29,425 bases of DNA, taken from Candidatus Woesearchaeota archaeon (lineage in GTDB: Archaea > Nanobdellota > Nanobdellia > Woesearchaeales > ARS49). The notes under the pieces were generated by a model. That model had not been told where the DNA came from, did not search any database, and saw only the letters and a program-made list of their open reading frames with translations. The stretch spans positions 1 to 29,425 of the forward strand of contig JAHWHC010000030.1 of assembly GCA_019323555.1 (NCBI GenBank). The letters run 5' to 3'. The position numbers were made by a program, and so were the translations under genes. Shown one piece after another: positions 23,194 to 29,425 of this stretch. Positions within the stretch are counted from its first letter, which is position 1. Every line of letters starts with the position of its first letter.

Positions 23194-23427
23194 TCAAGCA
23201 GCAGCCTTGGCTGCAGCACTCTTCTTGCCAGGCAGAGGCCTCTTTACAGTCAAAGGAAGAGCATCATGCTCTAATTCCAGCTTTGCAATCGCAATAGGAT
23301 TAAAAGCAATCTCTTCCAGCTGCTTTTCTGAAAGCTTGACTAAAAAAGGGGCACCCATGGAAATCTGCAGGGCCCTGGAGCCAAGCATCCTGGCAACCTC
23401 AAACTTTGTGTAGTTCTCTTCTGACAT
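23194..23427 (-). CDS. rpoK: DNA-directed RNA polymerase subunit K (Rpb6/omega homologue)
   Basis: 77 residues. It helps assemble RNA polymerase. Recognised by YTKFEVARMLGSRALQISMG followed by APFLV, and by IAIAKLELEHDALPLTVKRP. The ATG at 23427 is preferred over the one nine bases earlier because GGTGAT lies four to five bases before it, and the TGA in that motif is the stop of rrp42. An Ala/Lys-rich tail (GKKSAAAKAAA) follows the conserved core. In many archaea eL43 (L37Ae), not rpoK, follows rrp42. Confidence 0.95.
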   Translation of the reverse strand: MSEENYTKFEVARMLGSRALQISMGAPFLVKLSEKQLEEIAFNPIAIAKLELEHDALPLTVKRPLPGKKSAAAKAAA

Positions 23428-23432
23428 GATAA

Positions 23433-24203
23433 TCACCCGATGAACTTTCTAAGTTCAGCTGATTTCTTGATGGCAATCTCGACCATCTTGTCTATCTCTT
23501 CAACAGACAGCGGAGATTGGCCTCTCTTCTGCATTGCATACACAGTTCCATCTTCTGAAACTGCAATGGTTATGCTGGTGTCTGCAAGCTCTTCTTCCTC
23601 TGAAATAGGGTCAACTATATAAAACTCCCCTATTTTCAGGACAGTCACTTCAACAGGCTCTTTAGCAAGCTCCAGTTTCTTGTCTGTAAGCGGAGCTTCC
23701 CAATCAATGTTCCCGTCTTCCTTGACTGGAGGAAATCTTGTGCTCTTCAGAGCAGCGACTGCTCCAAGAGCTGCTGCATCAAGCATATTGCCTGCATCAT
23801 TAAGAGGGCAGATGTCAATCATGACACTCCAAACAGCCTCTCCTTCTTTTATGCACAGCTTCTCTGGTGCAAGAGCCTTGCTCTCTCTAAGACCCCTGTC
23901 AACAACCCTTGCTATATCAATCGCCTGTTCACCAGGCGGACCTGATTCAAACTTAGGGCTTGCCATAGGCCTTAGCTCTGCATTGACCATCAACTTTCCT
24001 TCTGCAGGTGTATCTGGGTAAGGCACTTCAACAGCCAGCTTAACGCCGACAAGAACCTCTGTCTCGCCTATCTTAACCTTTGCGCTTCCTTCTGCACTGG
24101 TTATTTTAGGCTCTACAGAAACCTTCCTGTAATCAAGCAGTTTCCTGCCGTCATACCTTATTCCTGCTTTCAATGATTTTAATATATGTTCTTTTTCTGC
24201 CAT
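23433..24203 (-). CDS. rrp42: Exosome complex subunit Rrp42 (inactive RNase PH-like)
   Basis: 256 residues. With Rrp41 it forms the hexameric ring of the archaeal RNA exosome. Recognised by GIRYDGRKLLDYRKVSVEP, KIGETEVLVGVKLAVEVPYP and DIARVVDRGLRESKALAPEK, plus ICPLNDAGNMLDAAALGAVA. Rrp42 itself lacks phosphorolytic activity but completes the active sites. The ATG at 24203 starts one base after the rrp41 stop and has GGTTGAT upstream; a TTG nine bases earlier is not needed. Confidence 0.96.
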   Translation of the reverse strand: MAEKEHILKSLKAGIRYDGRKLLDYRKVSVEPKITSAEGSAKVKIGETEVLVGVKLAVEVPYPDTPAEGKLMVNAELRPMASPKFESGPPGEQAIDIARVVDRGLRESKALAPEKLCIKEGEAVWSVMIDICPLNDAGNMLDAAALGAVAALKSTRFPPVKEDGNIDWEAPLTDKKLELAKEPVEVTVLKIGEFYIVDPISEEEELADTSITIAVSEDGTVYAMQKRGQSPLSVEEIDKMVEIAIKKSAELRKFIG

Positions 24204-24204
24204 T

Positions 24205-24897
24205 TTAATCAACCTTGTATTTTTTCTTTAGTGCTTTTTGCTGTACTTTGTAGATCTCTAGACAATTTTTCTTGCCAGTCTCAAGCAATTTCTTGAGCAT
24301 CTCTCTGGACATTGGCCCGTCAAGCTGCAGCAAAGAAATCTTGTCCATGCTAGGAATCAGTGCAATAGGAACATCTGTTGCCCCCAACACACAATCCTCT
24401 GTGCCATTGACATCTGCAATTATCTCACCATTAAGCGCGCCCATTGACATTGATGCAACCAGGTCTTTCATCTTAAGACCTGCATCTGCCAGAGCCATTG
24501 CTGCTGCAGTTATGCCAGCACACCTTGTGCCTGCATCTGTCTGTGTCAGTTCAATAAACACATCAACAACTGCATTTGGGTAATCACTCAGGTCCAGAAC
24601 AGGCTTTAGTGCATTCTCTGTAACCACAGATATCTCTTTTGATCTTCTAGAACCGCCAGGCCTCACTCTTTCTCCATGACCTGAGAAAGGCATCATGTTA
24701 TAAGAGCATCTCAGTACACCTTCCTTAGGATTCTGCATGAATCTAGGATACATCTCTCTAGGCCCGTAAACAGCTGCATAAGCAATCGTGTTTCCCATCT
24801 GAAACATTGCACTGCCGTCTGCATTAGGGATAACTCCTACTTCTGCTTTCATAGGCCTCATCTGATCAGGTGTTCTTCCATCATTCCTTGCTTTCAT
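24205..24897 (-). CDS. rrp41: Exosome complex catalytic subunit Rrp41
   Basis: 230 residues. This is the phosphorolytic 3'-5' exoribonuclease subunit of the archaeal exosome. Recognised by NDGRTPDQMRPMKAEVG, CSYNMMPFSGHGERVRPG, SRRSKEISVVTENALKPVLD and LTQTDAGTRCAGITAAAMAL, plus IIADVNGTEDCVLGATDVP, where active-site Asp residues lie. The ATG at 24897 has GGTGG just upstream. The gene overlaps the rrp4 end by 17 bases. Confidence 0.96.
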   Translation of the reverse strand: MKARNDGRTPDQMRPMKAEVGVIPNADGSAMFQMGNTIAYAAVYGPREMYPRFMQNPKEGVLRCSYNMMPFSGHGERVRPGGSRRSKEISVVTENALKPVLDLSDYPNAVVDVFIELTQTDAGTRCAGITAAAMALADAGLKMKDLVASMSMGALNGEIIADVNGTEDCVLGATDVPIALIPSMDKISLLQLDGPMSREMLKKLLETGKKNCLEIYKVQQKALKKKYKVD

Positions 24898-25612
24898 TTT
24901 TTCCACCCTCTAATGTTATTTTCTTCTTTGTCAATTTTTCAAGAAACTCTTTGATATTGTCTGTCAAGCCGGACAGGTGAGCCTCTGCATCAATCTTCAT
25001 CACTGCTTTTTCAGCAATGACCTCTGCCTCTGGCTCTCCATCAATCCAGATCCAGCCGTTCTGGCCGACCAGGATATTACATCCAGTTGCCTGCTTGATC
25101 ATGACAACCATGGAACCCTCTTTTCCAATAACTCTTGGAACCTTGTGAGGATTAACCTGGAGTATTCTTCCGCCCCTCAGCTTTCTTAAGCCAGGGCCTT
25201 TCATTGAAACATCAACAAGCTTCTGGCTTGTGACATTTGTTATCTTTGTCAGGACATAATCCCCTAATGCAAAATACTGCGTCAGGTCTGCCCCTCGCTG
25301 GATAAAATCACTTGTTGCATCCTTCATTGACAAGACTGCTGAGTAAGGGCTTCTTGTGTCAAGCCTCCAGCCAGTCATCAATACATCAATGACCTTTGCG
25401 ATGATCTTATCACCTGTCTTAGGTATGTAAACACCTGTAAGAGGAATCAATTTTATGACTTTCCCCTCAATGCTTATCATGCCTAATTGTTCTGCAATGA
25501 GCTTGTCCTTGTCTCTTCTAATTCCTTTACTAGGGACAAAACCCATTCCTTCTGCAAGCACCTCTCCAGGCACTGCAATTTCCTTGTTTTTAATTTTCAG
25601 TTTATCTGTCAT
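24881..25612 (-). CDS. rrp4: Exosome RNA-binding cap subunit Rrp4
   Basis: 243 residues. N-terminal domain with VPGEVLAEGMGFVPSKGI, an S1 domain starting near TGVYIPKTGDKIIAKVIDV, and a KH domain with LRGGRILQVNPHKVPRVIGK followed by EGSMVVMI. It caps the Rrp41-Rrp42 ring and feeds RNA into it. The ATG at 25612 is chosen because GGTGA lies five bases before it; the TGA inside that motif is the stop of sdo1, coupling the two genes. Confidence 0.96.
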   Translation of the reverse strand: MTDKLKIKNKEIAVPGEVLAEGMGFVPSKGIRRDKDKLIAEQLGMISIEGKVIKLIPLTGVYIPKTGDKIIAKVIDVLMTGWRLDTRSPYSAVLSMKDATSDFIQRGADLTQYFALGDYVLTKITNVTSQKLVDVSMKGPGLRKLRGGRILQVNPHKVPRVIGKEGSMVVMIKQATGCNILVGQNGWIWIDGEPEAEVIAEKAVMKIDAEAHLSGLTDNIKEFLEKLTKKKITLEGGKNESKE

Positions 25613-25617
25613 CTTAT

Positions 25618-26313
25618 TCACCTTATTGATACTACTTTAGCCTGAAGCTCTCCATGTGTTATACTGTTCAGTTTGTCATAACACTCCTGCTCCATGCCTC
25701 CAGGAATCTCAAGCAGTCCTGTCCAGGACCCGTCAGAATTCCAGGATTCTTTCATTATCTTGCCCAGCATCTTAACTGTAGGGTATGCCTTTGCAGCATA
25801 AGCTGCTGGAATCACGATCTCAATCTCTTTTTTAACGAACTTAATAGGTATTATCGGCTGAAGTTTCTTCAAAGCATCCTTCAGCTGCAGATCAACGTTC
25901 TTGAACTCGTCGATCTTTATCTTTGCCTCCTGCAAAGCAGCCTCGATCCTTGAAGCTGGATGCGGAGCATTTGTCCTTGGATCAACACCATTCTTGTGGA
26001 TCCTCTCAATCAACTGCTTTTTCTTCTGCTCAATCATCTTCTGCCTGTATTCAGAAGTCACTTGAATGCTTCCTTCCTTGATGATTATCTTTGCAACCTC
26101 TATCGGATCAGTTGTCTTGAACCAGTGCTTCATCCTGTCTTCAGAAGCCTGCATGCCTTTTTTTGCATCTGAAAAAATCTTTGGATAAGATAAAGCATCT
26201 TGGGCCAGTTCAGGATTATGCCTTGCCTGAACAGCCTTGTCTGGATCTATGACAATCTCAAAAACATCTGAACCTTTCTTTAATCTAGCAACGTTAATAC
26301 TGTCTGAACTCAT
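25618..26313 (-). CDS. sdo1: Ribosome maturation protein Sdo1 (SBDS family)
   Basis: 231 residues, the expected length. The SBDS family is required for late large-subunit maturation and, in eukaryotes, release of eIF6. Recognised by INVARLKKGSDVFEIVIDPD, the helical middle domain (YRQKMIEQKKKQLIERIHKN, DPRTNAPHPASRIEAALQEA) and the ferredoxin-like C-terminus (KESWNSDGSWTGLLEIPGGM). Its ATG overlaps the psmA stop by four bases. Confidence 0.96.
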   Translation of the reverse strand: MSSDSINVARLKKGSDVFEIVIDPDKAVQARHNPELAQDALSYPKIFSDAKKGMQASEDRMKHWFKTTDPIEVAKIIIKEGSIQVTSEYRQKMIEQKKKQLIERIHKNGVDPRTNAPHPASRIEAALQEAKIKIDEFKNVDLQLKDALKKLQPIIPIKFVKKEIEIVIPAAYAAKAYPTVKMLGKIMKESWNSDGSWTGLLEIPGGMEQECYDKLNSITHGELQAKVVSIR

Positions 26314-27041
26314 TTTTTCTTACATTCCCTGCAAACCTTGTCAAGCTTGTCTTTCTTGAGATGTGTAAACTTCTTTTCGTCTGTCTTGATGTAAGCTGCA
26401 TCAATCCTCTGAGTGCTGAATTCCTTTCCCAAGACCTGCATCAAGGCAGCCAAAGCAAGCTTTAAACCATCCTCAATAGTCATGTCTGGACTGTACTCCT
26501 TATTCAGTATCTCCTCTACCTCTGGCTCTCCTTCGCCGATAGCAGTGGCGCTATACTGAAAATAGATTCCAGTAGGATCTGTCTCAAACAGCTTAGGACC
26601 ATCTGCGTCAATACCTGCAACAAGTATAGACACGCCAAAAGGCCTTAATCCAGCTGACTGCGTGCATATCTGCTGCAGTGCACAGATCTCCTTGACAATA
26701 GTTATTGTGTCAACAGGAGTGTCATAAGTAACACTGTGCTGCTGGGCCTTTAACTGGCCCCTTTCTATCAATACTCTAGCATCTGACAATATGCCAGAAG
26801 CAGTTGCGCCAATATGGTCATCCATCTTGAAAATCTTCTCAACAGACTCTGGAATTATCAATTTCTCAACAATCCTCTTGTCTGCAACAAGAAGAATACC
26901 ATCTTTACAAACCATTCCAATTGCAGTAGAACCCTGCCTAACTGTCTTCTTGGCATACTCTACCTGCAGTAATCTTCCGTCAGGACTGAACATCGTTATA
27001 GCCCTGTCATAACCCATTAATTGATGAGGCATTGCTTGCAT
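26310..27041 (-). CDS. psmA: Proteasome subunit alpha
   Basis: 243 residues. It forms the outer rings and gate of the 20S proteasome. Recognised by GYDRAITMFSPDGRLLQVEY, STAIGMVCKDGILLVADKRI and LRPFGVSILVAGIDADGPKL, plus YSATAIGEGEPEVEEIL. It has no N-terminal catalytic Thr, as expected for alpha. The beta subunit is not in this window. The C-terminus CRECKKK has two cysteines. The start at 27041 is preceded by GGTGAT at three bases and is 11 bases from the rnp2 stop. Confidence 0.97.
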   Translation of the reverse strand: MQAMPHQLMGYDRAITMFSPDGRLLQVEYAKKTVRQGSTAIGMVCKDGILLVADKRIVEKLIIPESVEKIFKMDDHIGATASGILSDARVLIERGQLKAQQHSVTYDTPVDTITIVKEICALQQICTQSAGLRPFGVSILVAGIDADGPKLFETDPTGIYFQYSATAIGEGEPEVEEILNKEYSPDMTIEDGLKLALAALMQVLGKEFSTQRIDAAYIKTDEKKFTHLKKDKLDKVCRECKKK

Positions 27042-27052
27042 TTTATCACCTT

Positions 27053-27400
27053 TTATACGAACCTCTCTGCTTTTTTCAAAATCCCGCTCAGACCCACTGA
27101 ACGTACAATAACATCAATTCCATCAATCTGCTTTATAGTAGATAAAGCAGCTTTCAGCAAATCAGCATGTTTATGATTCACCCTAATAAGGCCTTTCTGC
27201 TTGTCCTTATTAAATTTATCGCTCAACAGCCAAATTCCCGCCTTAGAAGCCCCTAAAACGCCAGATAGATCTAGCAAAGCCTTCCAAATAGCCTTGGAAA
27301 CAGCTGAAAAGTCCTTAATCGGCTCTTTTGAGACTATCTCAAAAACCAGGTATCTTTTCTTTTCTCTTAAACTCGGTAAGACCGGTTTTATTTTTGCCAT
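27053..27400 (-). CDS. rnp2: Ribonuclease P protein component 2 (Pop5 family)
   Basis: 115 residues. This protein subunit of archaeal RNase P matures the 5' end of tRNA. Recognised by the N-terminal PVLPSLREKKRYLVFEIV and by SKAGIWLLS, then GLIRVNHKHADLLKAALSTI and RSVGLSGILKKAERFV, the usual C-terminal signature. The ATG at 27400 is preferred over GTG at 27412, which forms part of a GGTG ribosome-binding site. It is the first gene of the operon; a TATA-like TTTTTAAATG lies at about 27487-27496, implying a leader of about 60 nt. Confidence 0.92.
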   Translation of the reverse strand: MAKIKPVLPSLREKKRYLVFEIVSKEPIKDFSAVSKAIWKALLDLSGVLGASKAGIWLLSDKFNKDKQKGLIRVNHKHADLLKAALSTIKQIDGIDVIVRSVGLSGILKKAERFV

Positions 27401-27486
27401 TGAAAACACCATTCATTTGGTGAGAAGAAAAGCAATCTCTTTTTACTCTCGCTCCTTTTCTCTCGAATAACTAGGAATCCCTGGTC

Positions 27487-27513
27487 ATTTAAAAAGCTTT
27501 CGATTCTATATAT
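27487..27513. promoter_or_regulatory. Divergent promoter region of the rnp2 operon and first kinase
   Basis: On the minus strand TTTTTAAATG (27496-27487) could drive the rnp2 operon. On the plus strand CTATATATTA (about 27506-27515) lies about 17 bp before the kinase ATG, and ATTTAAAAAG (27488-27497) about 34 bp before it; neither spacing is ideal. AGAGG between the second element and the ATG may be a ribosome-binding site. Confidence 0.35.
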
Positions 27514-27525
27514 TAGAGGCTAATA

Positions 27526-28698
27526 ATGCATTTAAAGCCTATAAGAAACTCGAAATATATGGCTGGAAATTTTGGGCAGGATTATCCAACAAAAGATCAT
27601 CTCTTAGCTAGATATAGCCCGGTCAAAAAACAGCCAGCATCTCTTAAGAAAGGAGGGATGAGCTTGATACACCTGGTATATGACAAAGTGCACAAGAGGC
27701 CTGCGGTGCTGAAATTCTATGATCCCAGTGTTGCTGGATTTAATCAAGACACACTTGATAATCTTGCAGTTAGATTTGACCTTGAGATAGAGGTTTCAAC
27801 ACAATTGCATCATCCTAATTCAATCACAGTATATGAAGTGGGCAGATATGGGGGAAGTTTTCCATTTATCGTTATGGAATATATAGAAGGAAGAAACCTT
27901 GCAAGAGCACTAGCGCATGTTCATGAATCTGGAGAATTTAATCTTGAAGAATTCTTACTGATGCTCTATCAAATATGCGACCCACTAGAAACTGGCCATG
28001 AAAAAGGAATAATACACAGAGACTTAAAACCAGGCAACATACTTCTTGGAAAATACGGAGAAATAAAAATCTGTGATTGGGGGCTTGCCAAGAAAATAGA
28101 TCCTTCTGAGATACCGAAAGATTCTGGGAAAAAATCAACATCAAGATTAGATCTGGCGGCAAATGTACATACCTTGCCAGGTTTCAGGATGGGAACCTTA
28201 AGTTATCTAACACCAGAACAGATAAGAGAGGAAAGCGTTGACCAGAGAACAGATGTGTTTCTTCTTACGGCAATACTTTATGAAGCAGTTGTTGGAGAAC
28301 CGCCATACAGTTCTGAAAACGTAGATTGCCTGCGCAGAGAGCGAGATGATGACCACAGCTTTGACACAAGCAAACTATACATTCCAGGAGTAAGGGAAAT
28401 AATACTTACAGGAATGGCTGTTGAAAAAGAAGACAGATACCAGACAGTCGGAGAACTTAAAAGAGCTGTGAAAGATGTGCTTGATGATTTGCTAAATGAC
28501 AAAATAAAGATAAAACCGGTGGCAGATTCTGGGCTGATTGGCAAGATATTGCAGAGAAGACAGGAAACACAACAAGAGAGACTGGAAAGAATGATCTTGT
28601 CAGACATTGTCAAGAAATGGGCAACGCCCCTGACAAGAGAAGAGAGACAGGCAAGAATAGAAAGAATGGCAGACAGGCCAACAGAAAGGCCGAAATAA
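27526..28698 (+). CDS. Hanks-type Ser/Thr protein kinase, soluble
   Basis: 390 residues. The kinase domain covers about 38-320. The glycine loop is reduced (KKGGMSLIHLVYD). The ATP Lys is Lys63 in AVLKFY, the hinge is VMEYIEGRN, and the catalytic loop is IIHRDLKPGN (Asp166, Asn171). The metal-binding motif is DWG (184-186) in place of DFG, the activation segment ends at LTPEQ, and RTDVF stands where DxWS/YSLG is usual. No membrane segment or extracellular domain is present. The 60-residue tail is charged and helical (RRQETQQERLERMIL). All key catalytic residues are kept, so it is likely active. A second kinase gene follows in the same direction. Confidence 0.92.
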   Translation: MHLKPIRNSKYMAGNFGQDYPTKDHLLARYSPVKKQPASLKKGGMSLIHLVYDKVHKRPAVLKFYDPSVAGFNQDTLDNLAVRFDLEIEVSTQLHHPNSITVYEVGRYGGSFPFIVMEYIEGRNLARALAHVHESGEFNLEEFLLMLYQICDPLETGHEKGIIHRDLKPGNILLGKYGEIKICDWGLAKKIDPSEIPKDSGKKSTSRLDLAANVHTLPGFRMGTLSYLTPEQIREESVDQRTDVFLLTAILYEAVVGEPPYSSENVDCLRRERDDDHSFDTSKLYIPGVREIILTGMAVEKEDRYQTVGELKRAVKDVLDDLLNDKIKIKPVADSGLIGKILQRRQETQQERLERMILSDIVKKWATPLTREERQARIERMADRPTERPK

Positions 28699-28730
28699 CA
28701 AAATTATTTTCTTTTTTGAATCCATAAGCT

Positions 28731-28740
28731 TTAAATATGC
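28731..28740 (+). promoter_or_regulatory. TATA box of the second kinase gene
   Basis: TTAAATATGC preceded by CTT, centred about 26 bp before the ATG at 28761, as at the other leaderless genes in the window. Confidence 0.5.
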
Positions 28741-28760
28741 ACCGCAAGCTTTTTCTCCAT

Positions 28761-29425
28761 ATGGTGGCTGAAGATATTTTACTCAAATTAGCAGCAGAAT
28801 ACGTAGATGAAGCTGTATTAAAACAAGCTGCTGAAAATGCAAGATTATTTCAAATAGCAAACAGCCAAGCAAATGTTCTTGCAGTTTTATTGACAGACGG
28901 CCTGTTAGATGAGGCAACTGCACAAAAAATAATGAAAAAAGCAAAGCTTGTCTCTTCTGAAAGAACTTCTGTAATGCAGGCTGCAAAAGGACTTGAAGAA
29001 GCAATCAGAAATGCGAAAAGAGAAGCAGAAGAGACAATGGCACTGGCTGAAACAGCAGGCACGTCATTTGAAAAAGAACAAGACTTTGGGATGGCTGAAA
29101 AAACAGGCACATCTTTTGAGAGAACAGAAGGCGAGCAAAAGCCAGCACGATATAAAGTGATAGAAAAATTAGGGGAAGGCGGCATGGGCGCAGTCTATCT
29201 ATTCCAGGACAGACTGATGAAGAGACCAGTAGCACTAAAAAAAGTTAAATCAGACCTTCCAAAAGCAACACGCGATTTCTGCATTGCAAAATTCGGAAAA
29301 GAGGTTGCAGCAACATCATTATTTTACGAGTGTGACTATCTAGTTAAAGCATACAATGTCCAGAAAGACGAGCACGGAGATCCATTCTTGACACTAGAGT
29401 ATGTTCGCGGAGAGACACTTGCAGA
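28761..29425 (+). CDS. Second Hanks-type Ser/Thr protein kinase, truncated by the window end
   Basis: 221 codons are visible and no stop is reached. Residues 1-128 are helical and Ala/Glu-rich (ILLKLAAEYVDEAVLKQAAE, VLLTDGLLDEATAQKIMKKA), with a duplicated peptide AETAGTSFEKE/AEKTGTSFERT near 96-122. The kinase domain starts near residue 130: KLGEGGMGAVYLF is a complete glycine loop (Gly138), VALKKVK carries the ATP Lys, and EVAAT probably carries the helix-C Glu. The hinge LEYVRGETLA is reached just before the edge. The catalytic loop lies outside the window. It differs from the upstream kinase in having an N-terminal extension. A TATA box 26 bp upstream makes it an independent transcript. 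Confidence 0.88.
   Translation, partial: MVAEDILLKLAAEYVDEAVLKQAAENARLFQIANSQANVLAVLLTDGLLDEATAQKIMKKAKLVSSERTSVMQAAKGLEEAIRNAKREAEETMALAETAGTSFEKEQDFGMAEKTGTSFERTEGEQKPARYKVIEKLGEGGMGAVYLFQDRLMKRPVALKKVKSDLPKATRDFCIAKFGKEVAATSLFYECDYLVKAYNVQKDEHGDPFLTLEYVRGETLA
29046..29124 (+). repeat. Two-copy direct repeat inside the second kinase gene
   Basis: Copies at about 29046-29076 and 29094-29124 (48 bp apart, in frame) encode AETAGTSFEK and AEKTGTSFER. DNA identity is high but not perfect. The repeat lies in the linker before the kinase domain and contains Thr/Ser residues that could be phosphorylated. Confidence 0.65.

Noticed and set aside
24898..24906. GTG start nine bases upstream for rrp41 (and similarly for rrp4, rrp42, rpoK and rnp2)
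   Set aside because: These codons overlap or precede the ribosome-binding site by the wrong distance; the ATG after GGTGA-like motifs is better and matches family N-termini.
1..29425. tRNA, rRNA, CRISPR arrays, insertion sequences
   Set aside because: No direct-repeat arrays, transposase motifs, cloverleaf-like or rRNA-like segments were noticed; gaps between genes are all shorter than about 200 bp.

Overview
The window is archaeal. Its informational genes are found only in archaea and eukaryotes, or are typical of them: ribosomal proteins eS6, eS19, eL39 and eL31, Cbf5, RNA polymerase subunit K, the exosome proteins Rrp4/Rrp41/Rrp42, the SBDS-family protein Sdo1, proteasome alpha, the Pop5-type RNase P subunit, Pth2 and pyruvoyl arginine decarboxylase. 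The tight packing, a bacterial-type ThrRS without a TGS domain, long charged tails on several ribosomal proteins, and Ig-like and C39-like surface proteins suggest a DPANN lineage such as Woesearchaeota or Pacearchaeota. That placement is inference; no rRNA is present. Many first genes of transcription units have a TATA box centred about 26-30 bp before the start codon, so their mRNAs are probably leaderless. Genes inside operons often carry a GGTGA-type Shine-Dalgarno sequence.

Layout. 1-1901 (-) is the start of a large secreted protein that runs off the left edge. 2000-3143 (-) holds a single-pass Ig-like protein and eS6. 3228-4147 (+) encodes a C39-like lipoprotein and a tiny membrane protein. 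4144-7141 (-) has pth2, thrS and an EamA transporter. 7191-7337 is a regulatory stretch with a strong palindrome and a two-hairpin leader. It leads into a (+) translation block, eS19-eL39-eL31-Cbf5 (7338-9657), followed by a CaCA-family antiporter and an unknown gene.

11414-19301 (+) is a continuous operon of the MoxR/von Willebrand A ('Bat-like') type: two membrane vWA proteins, a membrane-anchored coiled-coil protein, a two-TM protein, a MoxR AAA+ ATPase, a DUF58 protein and an isochorismatase-like hydrolase. A DUF333-like secreted protein follows. The start-stop overlaps and the shared topology (cytoplasmic ATPase plus DUF58, membrane vWA partners) suggest one envelope-associated complex. 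This is the best candidate for a poorly described system here.

19999-22222 (-) contains pyruvoyl arginine decarboxylase, a PIN-domain protein coupled to an HTH protein, and a DUF357 protein. The DUF357 gene diverges from an HTH-LAGLIDADG-like gene (22275-23165, +) across one perfectly symmetric TATA box. 23194-27400 (-) is the archaeal exosome/proteasome superoperon in the order rnp2-psmA-sdo1-rrp4-rrp41-rrp42-rpoK. 27526 to the right edge (+) carries two consecutive Hanks-type protein kinases, the second cut by the window end. I saw no rRNA, tRNA, CRISPR array or insertion sequence. No stretch over 300 bp lacks a gene.
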